Positions 34,298 through 47,522 are shown, numbered from the stretch's first letter. The stretch: DNA of 64,000 nt from Gymnothorax reevesii (GCA_029721435.1 CM056577.1:28103719-28167718), one strand, 5' to 3'. Numbers and translations: made by a program. Notes: generated by a model from the letters alone, not told the origin.

Positions 34298-36872
34298 TGC
34301 CAGACTAGAAGGCTGCTGGCTGTGTCTGATGTGATCAAAGGTCAGCGGTGTCAGATATGCTGCCAGATCAGCAGTGTATTTTACGAGGCCAAATAAGCAG
34401 TGTCAATAATGAGACCAAATCAGCAGTATCTGGTATGAGGGCAGATGAGCAGTGTCAAGTATGAGACCAGATGAATGGTATCTGGTATGAAGCCAGATCA
34501 GCGGTATCTGTTATGAGGCCAGATCAGCAGTCTCTGGTATGAGCCCAGATCAGCAGTATTTGATATGAGGCTAGATCAGTGGTATCTGGTATGACGCTAG
34601 ATCAGCGGTGTTTGGTATGAGGTCAGATCAGCAGTGTCTGGTAAAAAGCCAGATCAGCGGAATCTAATGTGAGGCTAGATTAGCACTATTTGATATCAGG
34701 CCTGATCAGTGGTATCTGGTATTAGGCCTGATCAGCGGTATCTGGTATGAGGCCAGATCAGCAGTACCTGATATGAGGCCAGATCAACGTTATCTGGTAT
34801 GAGGTCAGATCAGTGGTATCTGGTATGAGGCCAAATCAGCGATATCTGGTATGAGACCAGATCACCAGTATCTTGTATGAGGCCAGATCAGCAGTATCTG
34901 GTGTGAGGCCTGATCAACAGTATCTAGTATGAGGGCAGATCAGCGGCATCTGGTATGAGGTCAGATCAGCAGTGTCTGGTATGAGGTCAGATCAGCGGTA
35001 TCTGGTATGCAGTCAGATCAGCAGTATCTGGTATGAGGCCAGATCAACACTATCAGTCAACTTCCATTTGTCACCCCGAGTTCTGCTAACGAAACTTAGC
35101 AGAAGGAATCCTCCATAATTCACTTTGTTGATCCCTTTAACATATTTAAAGACCTCAAACAGATCACCCATAAGTCTCCTTTTCCTAAGACTAAAAAGAT
35201 TAAGGATCTTTAGCCTCTTCTCATAGCTTTCATCTTTTATACCTGGAATTAGCTAAGTGGCTCTTCTCTGAACTTTTTTCTAGAGCCTCTATATCTTTCT
35301 TAAAGTATGGTCCCTAGAACTGTACACAATATTCCAGGTGTGGTCTGACAAATGTGTTGTACAAGAGAAGTGCGACCTTTGGAGGTACTCAATACCTTTG
35401 ACGATGTATCCCAGCACCCGATTGGCTTTTTTAACTGCTGTGGCACAATGGCTAGAACCTGTGAGGGTTTAGTCAACAATCACTCCCAGATATTTTTCAT
35501 GTGGAGCACATTCCAGTTTTAAACCTCCCATGAAGTAATCCTGTCTAATGTTTTTATTCCCCACTTGTACAACTTTACATTTCGCTACTCTAAATTTCAT
35601 TTGCCACATTTCTGCCCAATTCAGGATTCTATCCAAATCATCCTGAATTACTTAAGTGGACTCTTAACTATTTGACAAACCTCCCAATTTAGTGTCTTGT
35701 GCAAATTTAACTAATTTGCTCTCGATATTCCAATCAAGGTCATTAATGTAGATGAGGAACAGCAGGCAACCCAACACCGATCCCACTCCCCACTATACCT
35801 AGTTCAGATGAGGTTCTACTGACCACCACTCTTTGTGTTCTGTCCTGTAACCAGTTTTGAATCCACTTTAGAATACCTCCAGTAACTCCAATGGAGCTCA
35901 TTTTAAAAATTAGTCTCTTATGTGGTACTTTATCAAATGCTTTCTGAAAATCCAAGTATATGATGTCATAAGGCCTGCTCTGATCAAAAGTCTTGGTGGC
36001 CTCTTCAAAAAAATTCCAGGTTTGTCAGGCATGACCTTACCATACGGAAACCATGTTGGCTATCCCTCAAGATATTACGTTCAAGAAATAATTCCAGCTC
36101 GTCATTTATGATAGATTCCAGTATTTTGCATGCAATACAAGTTAAACTGACCGGCCTGTAATTTCCTGGCTCAGTATGGTCCCCTTTCTTATATATTGGT
36201 ATTATATTGCCCTGTTTCCAATTATTTGGTATTTCCCCAGTTCCTAAAGACCGTCTGAAGATAGCTGAGAGCGGTTTAAAGATGATCTCACTAACTTCCC
36301 TGAGCACTCTAGGATAACAGCCATCAGGACCCGCTGCCTTTTCTGCCTTTCGTTTATCCAACTTGTCTGACACTTCATTATCCCCATCCTCAATTTTTGC
36401 TAAATAATCTCAAGCATTGGACATGCCCTCTGGTGGAATAAAAACCTGCTCCGAGGTAAAATTCTCAACAAAGTAACTGTTCAAGCCATCCGGAATATCC
36501 TTGTTGTCATAAAGCAGCGATTCATATTTATTCTTTATGCACTTAACCTCCTCTGTGACTTTCCTTTTTCTGCTACAGTACTGAAAAAAGCGCTTAGGAT
36601 TAGTTTTTGCTGTATGAGGCCAGATCAGTGGTATCTGGTACAAGGCCAGATCAGCGGTATCTGATATGAAGCCAGATCAGCGGTATCTGATATGAAGCTA
36701 GATTAGTAGTATCTGGTATGAGGCCGGATCAGCAGTATCTGGTATGAGGCCGGATCAGCAGTATCTGGTATGGGGCCCGATCAGCAGTATCTGATATGAG
36801 GCCAGATCAGCGGTATCTGGTATGAGGCCAGATTAGCAGTACCTGGTATGGGGCCAGATCAGCGGTATCTAA
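34298..36872. repeat. 26-bp minisatellite, split by a LINE insertion
   Basis: The array runs 34298-35052 (about 29 units) and resumes 36614-36872 (about 10 units). Consensus unit: GTATCTGGTATGAGGCCAGA followed by TCAGCG or TCAGCA. Each unit contains ATCTGG and CCAGAT separated by 7 bases, so every unit can form a small hairpin. Units vary by scattered substitutions without spacers, which distinguishes it from CRISPR. Confidence 0.93.
35053..36613 (-). pseudogene. CR1-like LINE, 5'-truncated reverse transcriptase relic
   Basis: On the minus strand, fragments of a non-LTR reverse transcriptase occur in order: NPKRFFQYCSRKRK (near 36570-36605), KAAGPDGCYPRVLREVSEI and NWKQGNIIPIYKKGDHTEPG with NYRPVSLTC (36100-36345), MDFQKAFDKVPHKRL (35910-35955), then a C-terminal tail similar to RPHLEY-type text down to the 3' end near 35053. 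Frame breaks separate the blocks and the 5' half (ORF1, endonuclease) is absent, as expected for a truncated insertion. It lies within the minisatellite. CR1 is my best clade guess; L2 or Rex-type remains possible. Confidence 0.8.
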
Positions 36873-37230
36873 AGCTAGGTGAATGGAGGATCTGAATTTC
36901 TTCTACTTCCTCTTAGCAGCTGGCAGCGAGATTTGGGTGGAGTGAAAAGGATTAGTCACTTGTGGCCAGGGGAGATAAGCACGCTGGTTTGGGGACAGAA
37001 GGACATAGTGAGCTGAGACTAGCAGAGAGACCAGTTTGAGGCTGATCTATCACCATCAACAAGATAGTTTGTAAATGAAAGAAGAGGAAGTGGAATTCAT
37101 ACCAAAGAGCTTGATGAGGAGTGGGAGAGACTGATTGTTAGAGTCATTAGAGGCTGGAGAGAAGAATAAGAACCAAACAAAGAAATGATCTGATACATGA
37201 AGTTGAGTCTCCATTTACTGTAAACCAAAA

Positions 37231-40200
37231 GCCTCAAGTGATTCTACTCATATGCACACTCTGCCAAACAGATGCTAGGATACATATGTCACTTATATTA
37301 TGGAGTTTAGTCTCTGTATTATGTGTTTTCGTTTTAGCTCCTTGGTGTCATTGCTGCTTAAAGTATATGATATTTTCTAGGCATAAAGCAACACTAGGTT
37401 ATTTTTTGTTGGCTTGCGTTTCAGTCTGCTGCGCTAATTGAAAAAGTTTGATCGCAAAATACGCCAATAATATAATTGGGCACCCTACACGGTGTGTCTT
37501 TCTCACGATTTGTAAACAAATCTGTGTTCTGGGTTGAATACTAATCACGCACTTCACCCAAAAGGAAGGCTTCATGTTTTGGTAGGATGCAGATATGTTA
37601 GCCAAACTGCAAAGATGTAAAATAGCATCTGTGCCTTCCTGATAATGAGTTCTCTGCTCGACAGCGCTAGAGTGATACAAAGCAGATGCGCCATCATCTG
37701 AAACCTGTTTCTCGAAAGCGTTTCCTTTATTGTCTTGCATTTATAATGCTTTGTCTTTGGCAGTGTCTTCCACTGGTGTTTTAGCACATTTTTTATTTAT
37801 GTATAATATGCAGAAACATGCATATGCCCATGTATTTTATTACATTCATTTTTATCCTTGATGCGGGTATACAAGTCCAAGTTCCCATTGCTTGTCAGAG
37901 AGAGATAGTAGTGCATATTTATAGGTAGATTTGAATATTAAGCTCACGGCCCAGCTTGTATGCAATAAAACTTTGGTCACACTATGCGATATAAAAAGAA
38001 TTAAAGTTATAAATTCCACTCACAATATGGTTCCCAAGTCTATTTATTGACTAATCAACAAGCGGTATGAAAAGCACTTGTCAGATCGCACTCAAGCAAT
38101 GAAGTGCATATGCACATTCCTGATTTACGGCGCAGAATTAGCGCCCGTGTGTTTCACATTTTAAAGGCATTAAAATTTATTTCTTTTCTGATGTTCTTGC
38201 CCATGTTTGGCCTTTTTTTGTTATGGATTCAGAGTTGAAGCTCAGCTGGGAAGCTTGACTGCATTTCAACAAATAAGGAAGGGGGCAGGGCAGGCTCTGC
38301 CTGTCATCCGATACGCTGGCTCTGATTGGAAACCTCTCACTCGGATGTATCCGATTCGTCATCTGCTCCCCTCGTTCCCGCCTCATCAATAATGCAGCAC
38401 CTCTGCAACAAACCACTCAGGCCGCGTAATGAAGCGATCAGGCCTTTGGGGGGTTTGCGCCCGGCTCCCTCACCCCAACACCACCCAGCTCAAACCCCCC
38501 CCCCCACCTCTCCGCTATCACCCCACCCCCTTGACTCGGCTGCAGGAAGTGAATACGGCAGTGCCGTGTGCTTGATTGATGCGACGGCATGACCCACACC
38601 CTGCGAAAACCGCAGCGGGCACCAACACTGAGCGGTGTTTGATGCTCACTGAAGCAGGTCCACATCCATAACCATGCGACTGGTGAAGAAAGGTTACCTA
38701 CATACGCCATATCCAGCAGTCCCCCCTCCCCGGCTCAGTCGAGCAGTGTCTGAACCTGTTTTACCCCCCCTTATCTGCCCTCCGTCCCTTTCAGGAAGCA
38801 AGAAGCATACAGACATCCCAAGGCCAGGTGTTTCACCCCTGTTTACAAGGTCAAAATGTGAGTGCAATGGTCAAACATTGATTTTTAATGCAACTTATTT
38901 GTAGGGAATACATGAATTTAACATCTAAGAGCGCATGGATGTAGAAAATGGGCAAAATTATGCAATTCAGAAGCAAATCCTGGCAATATTTGGCTGGAAT
39001 ATCTTAACCATCTGCATCCCATTCACAGGTAGACCGTGAAGCTAGAGTCTGGGAATGTGCTTACATGCCCCTGGGACTTGCTGCAATCAGGGGTTTTTGA
39101 AGCGTGATTAAGGTCTGCAGTTCATAGCCAGACTGTGTTTTCTGTGTTCAGCGCTCATTTAGCGTGAGTCGAGTAAATGGAGATTGAAGTCTGTGAGATT
39201 TTGTTAGCAATGGCCTAAATTTGAAGGGCTGCAGTGTACATTGTAAGCTTTCCTTTGAGCATGCACAGTACATTCGTGTTAAATAATCCATGTTAAAATA
39301 GACCTCCAGAACTGTCAGTGTCCAAAGACTTATGGTCCTCACAGTTCTTGTGAAGTATAGTCTAGTGAAATTTCCACCCATCATTTAAGCTTCACGGGTT
39401 TCTTTAGCGACATTTGAAGCTGCTTTGGCAAGGAATATGCCAGAACATGTAAGTATGTGTGCTGTCAGTGTTGTCTTCAGAACGGGGACAGAGCACTCCT
39501 GCCTTCTGCAATGACTGGCAACAAAACTGAACACTCTAGCAGCAGAGCTGAAACGAGTATGAACAGCTTTGCCAGCGACTTTAGCATTCGCTGTAGTCCC
39601 AGGGTCAATTCCGATTACCCCGCTGATGTGAAAATGCATGGGCTGCCTGTTGATCTGCCACTAAGGGACCAGCCACCATATGGCCTCCTCCCTCAGTATC
39701 TGAGATCTCAATGCCCACAGGGCTGCAAGACTTCCTGCCCAGACTCCACCAGCTGCCTGTCATGTCGAGCTCTTCCAGTACCCTCTTCCGCTGTCAACTC
39801 GGTGCAGCTCCAGAATTGCGCTGGGGTTTATCTGATTGGAAGAGGCTCAGCTGTGGTCTCAAACCTGATCGGATGTCCTGGACTTCCTGGAAGTCAGTCT
39901 CTCTCCTGCAGGTGTCTTGGGGCTGAAGTCATTTTAGGACACGAGACCTGACAGGCAGCCTTCTCCGCCACTGCTCTCGAAGGTGAAAACTGGGAAGTTC
40001 CAGCCTAAAAAGAGTCGCCTGAATGCCCGGGGGGGACAGAGGGAGTCTAGGACACGCCATTTTCCCTCCTTACCACGAAATGTGGAGAGAGCGGCTCACC
40101 TGAGTCGTGCTGGCCGTTAATCAAATTGCGTGGGAATGCGGCACTTTTTAAGGTAATGCTGCAGAACAAAACCTTGAGGAGTGTGGGTGGTGGGCCAACT

Positions 40201-42239
40201 TTGAAAGTGAGGTGAGAATATATGCAAAATAATGCAAATAGTGGGTGAAAAGTGAATGTGTTGACGCATAAAGTTTGCTCGGCTCTCGTAAGGATATTAA
40301 CTTTTATTTAGCGGAGCTGATCCCAGATTATGCCGACTCTGTGAAAAGTGCCTTCGCCGCGATTGGTCCAGATGTGCGCCACAGCCAGAGAAGGCAAGGC
40401 TAATTTCTAGCCCTCGTGACTGCAGATCGGAGGCGGTTGGGGCGGTGGATGTTTCTCTGTCATTAACTTTGTAATTGAAACAGGCAGCTAATGCATATAT
40501 AATTACACTGCGACACTACTGTACACAAGGTGCGAACCCCAACTGAGGCTCAGTGGCTTGGAAGGCCGCCATTTCTGTGACTGCTGCTGGAAGCGACTGT
40601 CTCCCAGCATCTGCCACTGGGGGTCACTTGACAGAAATTGAGCCCACTGCTGCACCCTCCTCGGCCTGGATTTTCACTCAGTCTCAACCTGTCGCCATCC
40701 TGATAACAGGCTCACAAAAACTGACAGTTCGGGCCCCAGCGATAAATTAAAAATGCAGCGCAATATGTGCCCCCGTCACTCCCATAAACTTTAAACGTGC
40801 ACGTTCATTTTCTGCAGTACATTCCCACAGCAGTAATAAATACTAATAGGCCAGTATATTTTTGTTCTTTGTAGTTTTAGAACATTACAAATGAAGAGGA
40901 CAATAAAGATAGTTCGGCTGCTAGGCCTTTGCTCCTTATACTATTACTTGGATTGTATTGATGCTCGGAATCTATGATTACTTTAATTCCAATTAAGTGG
41001 TTTTACTTTGCCTGTAACGCCAAGAAGCTCATCTTTGCCATTCTGAAGCAGCTGTGGCTTCCAACTCTTAGCTGTAAGTGTGTTCATGTGAAGGTAAAAA
41101 GGCTTTTAAATCATGAAAATAGTCCTTCTCTCCTGCACATTTGCGTGGGCAAGAATATGCACTGCTTTGCCCAGAACTGTCGAATAGACCCAAAGAGCTC
41201 TTCAGATGGGCAAACAGTTTTTGAAAATTCACAGCGAGGAATTGCTGGAGCAATCTTTGCCTATCTGCATAGCTGCAACGAGCTACCTTGCTTTTAGTCG
41301 CACTTTGCAGGATTACTACGTTGTATATGAATGTAAATTGCTGTGTTGTATTTCGCAAATTAAATATTTTTACTGCCTGTACTTAGTGCTGAGCAACACC
41401 TTTGAAGCAAAGCCCACACTAAGAGGGTTATTTTCTGTCATTAAGAATACATAGTAATTTGGTGTCATGTCCTTGTTTTTGTATAGCCTACTGCACATTG
41501 CAGGCTGAGATAAAATCAGCACCCCCCCCCCCCCCCCCAGCTCTGACCAGAAGTAAGTGGGTTAGATAACTGACGGACAGATGTATTTTTCACACTTTCT
41601 CGACTGTCTACTTTCGCCACCTACGCTACCATCGAGCCGAATGCTCTCTGACTGAAACATAGAGCCATCATTTTCCGTTTCGCAATTTCTCATCGTCCGT
41701 CACTTCCGTCGACTATTTTAAGAGGCACTCAAGTTTCGAGGCTGAGTCTGAAGAGGGTGACCTTGCATTTCAGATGATCGGCCTCCATCTTGTTTGGATG
41801 CAAAAGCCTTCTGTCCCTCAGACTCACGACCTCCGATAAACTCCTGCTAATTACGGCTGTCTGGTACGATAAAAGGGTCTGTCACTCATGCACATTTTAT
41901 GGCCTTTTTAGACCTTGCTGCACACAATGAAAATATAATGCTTCTGTCTGTATTCAGATCAGGAGATTATATGCTCAGTACTCAATGCCCGTTCTATTCT
42001 CATATAAAAATATGATTAAATCTGACATTATAAATCTGCAAGATGAATCCTCCCCTCGAACAAGCTATCACAAAAGCTCAGTGGACCGCTCATATTGGGA
42101 CACTGGAAAATGTTCTCACAACTTAAGCCTTATTTTGAAACTTAAAGTATATATTTTTGAATCTGTATGGCAGCATTGTTCAAGCATTTCTATTTCCCAA
42201 ATTATTTGTTGAAGTCCACTGATCTGTCTGTGGCTGCGC
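37231..42239. other. Intergenic; no gene recognised
   Basis: Five kilobases without recognisable exons or transposon ends. Contains C-rich runs near 38490 and a pure C tract at about 41521-41539. A 164-codon ORF (39457-39951) has an overlapping ORF in another frame and a composition unlike real proteins. Segments around 40310-40520 and 41600-41900 look unique and balanced in composition and are candidates for a conservation test. Confidence 0.5.
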
Positions 42240-42760
42240 ATTTTTACGGTCATATATTTTGAGACAAGGGTTGGTTAAATCTTCTCTTGATTGTTGACAG
42301 AGACCCTGATACGCCTATCCCCTGGAAGATCTTCTCAATTTGACCGACTGTTCTGAAGGGGGTTAGCACTCTAGGCACATAATTCTATGGCATTCCCCTC
42401 TAGTTATCCATGGTCTTCTGATAGATGAACGCATTCTCATCTGGACTCGTCATTTAGTGACACTACCTGACGAAGCATCCATATACGATGAAAAAGGAGG
42501 TTTTTTGGCATCCCAATTTGACATTTAGGGTTAGGGTTCAGGTAAAGAGTTGGGTTAGGGGGAAGGGTTCATTTTAAAATGGCATCAAGTAAGGACGCCA
42601 CAAGCCTCCTTTTTCGCAGAATATCGACGGTCAGGTAGCGTCTTTATATGACGCGTCGAGATGATTGGGGTTGATGTGCCTTTGTGTTCTTTTTTTATGA
42701 GAATGCGCCAAATATTTGATTTGGTTAAACGTGAAGCGACAGCTCTTTCAAAATATATTG
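42240..42760 (-). pseudogene. Tc1-like transposase relic, interrupted by a MITE
   Basis: On the minus strand the text around 42270-42430 corresponds to the helix-turn-helix part of a Tc1-like transposase (the + strand shows TTGACAGAGACCCTGATACG, CCATGGTCTTCTG). The same relic resumes at about 42685 (TGTTCTTTTTTTATGAGAAT). The MITE at 42438-42663 separates the two pieces. It is short and non-functional. Confidence 0.6.
42438..42663 (+). mobile_element. MITE with telomere-like interior, copy 2
   Basis: Ends CATCTGGACTCGTCATTTAG and the complement of ATATGACGCGTCGAGATG are inverted repeats with CTACCTGACG and GAAAAAGGAGG inside. The middle reads TTTAGGGTTAGGGTTCAGG and later GGGTTAGGGGGAAGGGTTC. 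It matches copy 1 at 32346-32556 in reverse orientation. Confidence 0.75.
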
Positions 42761-43383
42761 AGAGTTAACAGCAACAGATTGCTAATTCAAACTCTAACTT
42801 TTTATCTGTTTACTATTAAATGACATGAATAAATAACTTGCACCTGGCAATAGAATAATTGTCCAGCAATTTTTTTGATTACATTAGTCACTTAAAACTG
42901 GGAAACCACATGTCAAAAGTTCAGTAATTCCTGCACTGTTCTCCTTATTTGGATGTATATACCCACAGAGTGTATCTGGAAGTCTTCACTTTGAGCATAT
43001 TCATTATTTTATCTGAACTTCAATGTGCTGCATTGGATAGCTAAAATGAAATAAGCTTTTCTCTACATATTTTTGGAACACATATTTGCTTATCTGAGTG
43101 GTGTGAAGTTTATGAAGCCATGTTGCAATTTCAACAGCTGTTCACCCGTAAATGTAAGTTTCCGTAATTATGATTAATTATGAAGGATTAAAATGCCCTT
43201 TGTGCTAATGATGATAAATGGATTTTCGGATGAGAACAGTTGTGTATTGGGCAGGTTATTAGATTACTGCAATAACCTTATGATAGTATAACTAAATAAT
43301 AAATAATTATCTCCCTTATTGTGGACCATGCTATCAAACTGTAAGGGGCCTATAATGATTGGACATTTAACATTTATATATGT
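42761..43383. other. Intergenic, nothing recognised
   Basis: AT-rich sequence between two transposon relics. No ORF or repeat boundaries recognised. Confidence 0.5.
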
Positions 43384-45943
43384 GGGGTGCAAATATTTGG
43401 CAACCCCTGGTTTAAATGTTTGTTTCATTGAATCTCCAAGTGACTGAAAACAAACCTGAACACTAAACGGTACACTATTAAACATGGCACATTTCATCAC
43501 ATTTTAAAGCAAGAATCATTTTTATTTTTAACTTTTTACAGTTTCAAGTACTACGTAACTCCTCCTCAGGCAGCTATAACAGTTTGCAAACGCTACCTCT
43601 ATCCAGCTAAGAGTCTTTCAATTCTTGTCTTTGGAATTTTTGCATACACAGCATGTTTGAGGTCTCTCCACAAGTTTTCAATAATATTCCAGTCTGGGGA
43701 CTGTGATGGCCATTCCAAAACCTTCATCAGTCTTTCCTGGAGGTACTTCATGGTGGATTTTGAGGTATGCTTCTGGTCATTGTCTTGCTGGAATACCCAA
43801 CGTCTCTTTAACTTAAATTTCTGGATTGAAGGTGAATGTCTGGAAGGTCTTGATATCTGGTGTAATCCATTCTTCCTTCCACCTGCACAGTATTGCCTGT
43901 GCCCCCAGCTGCTAGACAACCCAAAAGCATAATGGATCCATCCCCTTGCTCAACAGTTGGCAATGTGTTCTTCTCAACAAATGCTTCACCTTTTTTTCTC
44001 CAAACATATCTATTTTAGTTCTGTCCAAAAAGTTCAATTTTGGTTTCATCAGTCCAAAGCACATTGTTCCTATAGGCTTGACCCAGATATCAAAAAGCAT
44101 TAATTCAATGTTGGATTTTGGTCAGATTGGTTATTTTTGGTTGAGGTTGAAAAATCTATGCTGACTCAATGTTTAATTACAGTTGCCATTTCAACATTTG
44201 AAAAACTTGTTGAATCACTGTAGTATAGATGATGATTTTTCAATGTTGAAATACCCTACAATGATTTGACATCATTTTAATGGTGCTGATGGGGGGGGGG
44301 GGCTCTTCTCTAAGGTGTTTCCTCCTCCTAGGCCAGACAGGAAACCTTAAAGGAGGACTATCATTGCTTGGAAAGGTGGGTAATAGTATTTCACTATATC
44401 ATGAAGAAAGCTCCTACGACTATTTTTCCCTTTATTTTGCGATTTCTTTAATTTTTATTCACGATTTTACAAAACTAGTGGACCGTGCCATTTTCACTGC
44501 AGCAGATGAAAATTCACCCTCGATCCACTTGGTGCCCCCTGAATCGTGACATCAGTGCGGCTGCCAGCGCCATGAATGTCCATTTTCCTGTGGTCTTGCA
44601 TTGTGATTGTTGAATGACCGAGACATTCCCTCTTCCTCTATGGGGCAGACAGACGAGCTTGATTATTAGCTACCTTTCTCTATCCAATACAACTTTAATT
44701 TAGTGGTGAACTTACATCAGAGACCATTCGAAATACTTCCAGAAAGAAAAGTGCGATTTTAAGTCTGCTAATTACCAGCGAGGCTGGACAGCTGCCGTCA
44801 CCTTGGCATAATTAGCTCACCTTAAATCAATTCCTTAGTTCTTTGCCTGAATTGTAATCAAGCCATTTATTCAGCCAACTGACCAATCAAAACCTAAATC
44901 TAGCCAATAATGATTTAGAAGAGATAATGAGAAGCAGACAAACTGAACCAGGCTACCATGCTAGATTGAAATAATGTCAATAATCTGAATAAATAGCAGA
45001 CCTCTGAATTCCACCTCTCGTCTGAAAACTTTAACGTATTATTAAAAAATATTTCTTAAAAATAAAATCATGTTAAGATGGCCCTGGTTTTTAAGCATCT
45101 AAAAATAAGTAGAAAAGTAGAAAACATTGTGTGAACTGCATCAAACATGAATGTGAGAAATTATTTTCGCATTGCAAGAAATGGACAACAGCACCGAAAA
45201 CTGGGCCAGCACGCGAAGGCAAATCAGTGCCGCAAATTTTAAACATTTTTTATTTAATTATTGAACAAGATTCGCACACAATGGCCTAATGTAATAATCA
45301 AGCAAACACATTCAGGCAAATTGCGTGCTGAACTAAGCAAAGTTAAGGTCTTCAAAATCATCCTCACCTACTTGACAGTTGCTTTCACCTCCCTCCCATT
45401 TACTTTGCTCAATTCGCAATCCGACAGTTGATTCGCTCAATGAACAATTTTAAATTGGTTGGTGGTCTAATTTATTTGGATATCCATGCATTCAGACATT
45501 TTGACATTGCATACATTATGCACATGAATGCACATGGCAGCCGTAGTGACGTTATGATCTTGCAACTTGCATCTTGCAACTCAAACCAGGCGTGGCGTTA
45601 ATGGCGGCCTCCTGGAAACAGCAATTCCGGCTAATTAATGGTCATTTAAAACAACAGGGGGTATGTATGGACAGATAATCGACCGTGGATATTATGTTGG
45701 AGTTAATTACTATAAGATTAAGTCAGGATGTATAGTTCTGTGTAGTCCTCCTTTAAAAGATCAAAAGAAATATTGTGTGCTAAAATGTACAAAAGAAGTA
45801 CAAAAGTGTAATTTCTTTTGAATCTTTAATAAATAACTAAATGAACAATGGTCTGTTTTATTGTTTTTTTTTTGTTAATAGAGCATGCAGTAAAGTAGCT
45901 TTTCTCAACCTTGGTTTCTTAAAAATAATGTAAATAGCCAATC

Positions 45944-46283
45944 TGTAATGGTTTTTGCCTTGCAGCCCCTCCCCTGTGGCTTTCTCTCACCTCCACCTTA
46001 ACAAGCTGCACCTGTTGCTTTTTAAGGTGGAGGTGATTATCTGAAGTATATAGGGCTGGCAGTTGCTAGTTCTCATTGGCTCTGCATTTTGGTTTTATTA
46101 TTGATGTGTGTGATTTTAACCCTGATGATATGGTGATGCTGCTCCCTGTTTGTGTGCCTGTGCGCTTTTTTTTAAACTATTAATTAAATCTTCAGTTTGT
46201 ATCAGCCTGGCATTTGGGTCCTGCATTCTTTTAGGCTCCCACTGGACAGCAGCTTATATCCGGCAGAAGGTGAAACCATGACA
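45944..46283 (+). mobile_element. Solo LTR, family LTR-A, copy 4
   Basis: 340 bp beginning TGTAATGG and ending CATGACA with a perfect 5-bp duplication CAATC (45939-45943 and 46284-46288). It contains TTGCAGCCCCTCCCC, CACCTCCACCTTAACAAGC opposite TTTTTAAGGTGGAGGTG, AATTAAATC, and TATCAGCCTGGC. It is nested inside the 44082-48537 element, which is itself nested in Tc1, giving three insertion layers. Confidence 0.9.
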
Positions 46284-47489
46284 CAATCTGCACGCTCACA
46301 ACACATTTTTGAATATTCACCTATGAAACGATTATAATGAAGTACAGGGTCCCCCAAAACATGTCCCTGTAAAGTGCGGTCTTTGTATAAAAAGGTTGAG
46401 AATCACTGCAGTATAGCATACTTAATGAACCAGTTCAGCAATTTAACCTTGGTCTGTATATTTTTAATATGCCTCATTTAAATAATCATTTTACTCTATT
46501 TGGTGTTTTAAAGTTCTGCGGGGGTTGCTCCAAACTTGTCTATTAGTGGCATCACTGCCATTCAGGCATATGGCAGTGATATCACTGATTAGCCGACTAT
46601 TTTGGCATGCTCCTTGTTGAACTATATCATCACTAGAGTAATAAAGTGATTATTTTTTAATGAGGCATGTGTAAAACCCCAAGAAAGCAATAACCGGATA
46701 TTATTATCTATATTATATATAAAGGCGGATATTGCCCGGGTTGAAGGCCTTACGTGTTCTCCAAGTCTAACTTTAATTAGAGCATTCTTCTGGCTGGGGT
46801 GAATCACAATAAAATGAATAATCTTTCTCCGTCCGAGGACGGGGCATGAAAGCGCAATGGTTACGATTTATCTGACTCCATATAACAGTTAGAATACAAC
46901 ATTTAGCTATATCCTCGTTAAAAATCTGACTCCAAATTAGAATTAGAATTGAAACAGCATGCGTGAATCTCAGGGCAGTTACGCACCCAAACTCTATCTG
47001 CGAAAACCATTGTCACTAAGCAAAACACCCCCTAGGGTTAAAATAGGCGTCACTGCCTGGTCTAATTCGACAATACTTCCATTGGAAAGAGGAGACTGGC
47101 ACGGTAGCAACATCAGGCAAATAGCTCTGAGTATGAACGTACCGCGAACCTAGGTTTATGTATATCAAAGGGCCCCTTAGAAAGATTAACCAATAGCTAA
47201 ATCTTAAGAGCCGATAATTTCATAACCCCTTAATAGGTAGAACCCAATCTCAATCTAACTTAGAAGTATCGCTACCTACACATGTCTTGGTAGGAGTCTC
47301 CCCTTAAGTCCCAATCGCAACAAGGCCAGAAAGAATATACAATGAGAACACGCAAGCTGGAAAAGGAATAACAATAATTTAATTCACCAGGTAGGCACAA
47401 CTTGAATCAAACAAATCAATGATAAGCCAATTACCGTTACATATAATTTAGAAGGATTTAGAGTATTTTCATACCTGGAAAAGATGAAT

Positions 47490-47522
47490 GACCACGTGGA
47501 GCTAAAGTCGCTCCACGTGGTC
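47490..47522. other. Perfect hairpin with two CACGTG boxes
   Basis: GACCACGTGGAGC (47490-47502), a 7-base loop, then its exact complement GCTCCACGTGGTC (47510-47522). Each arm contains the palindromic E-box/G-box core CACGTG. It sits inside the nested 4.46-kb element; function unknown. Confidence 0.8.

Larger units (their letters stand above)
32580..37230. mobile_element. Composite block: unclassified long repeat interrupted by LTR, minisatellite and LINE
   Basis: The outer parts (32580-33960 and about 36873-37230) have the style of a long non-coding interspersed fish repeat, for example GAGGCATTCTGGATTAGCTG at 32801 and TTCAGATCCCTGGGGGACTC at 33300. The solo LTR, the 26-bp array and the LINE listed separately lie between them. 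I cannot name the host repeat or set its exact ends, and no coding frame survives. Confidence 0.4.

Noticed and set aside
34298..36872. CRISPR array
   Set aside because: Direct 26-bp units abut each other with no spacers, and the genome is eukaryotic. It is a minisatellite.
39457..39951. 164-codon ORF, cysteine/serine-rich
   Set aside because: A second 71-codon ORF overlaps in another frame; no domain, no splice context, no homologous feel.
42520..42575. Interstitial telomere
   Set aside because: Only a few imperfect TTAGGG units, and they are internal to a MITE present elsewhere in the window.
44290..45480. Ancestral conserved enhancer block
   Set aside because: Although the composition looks unique and homeobox-site rich, it lies inside a segment that inserted into a Tc1 element, so it cannot be ancestral at this position. 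Capture from elsewhere remains possible.
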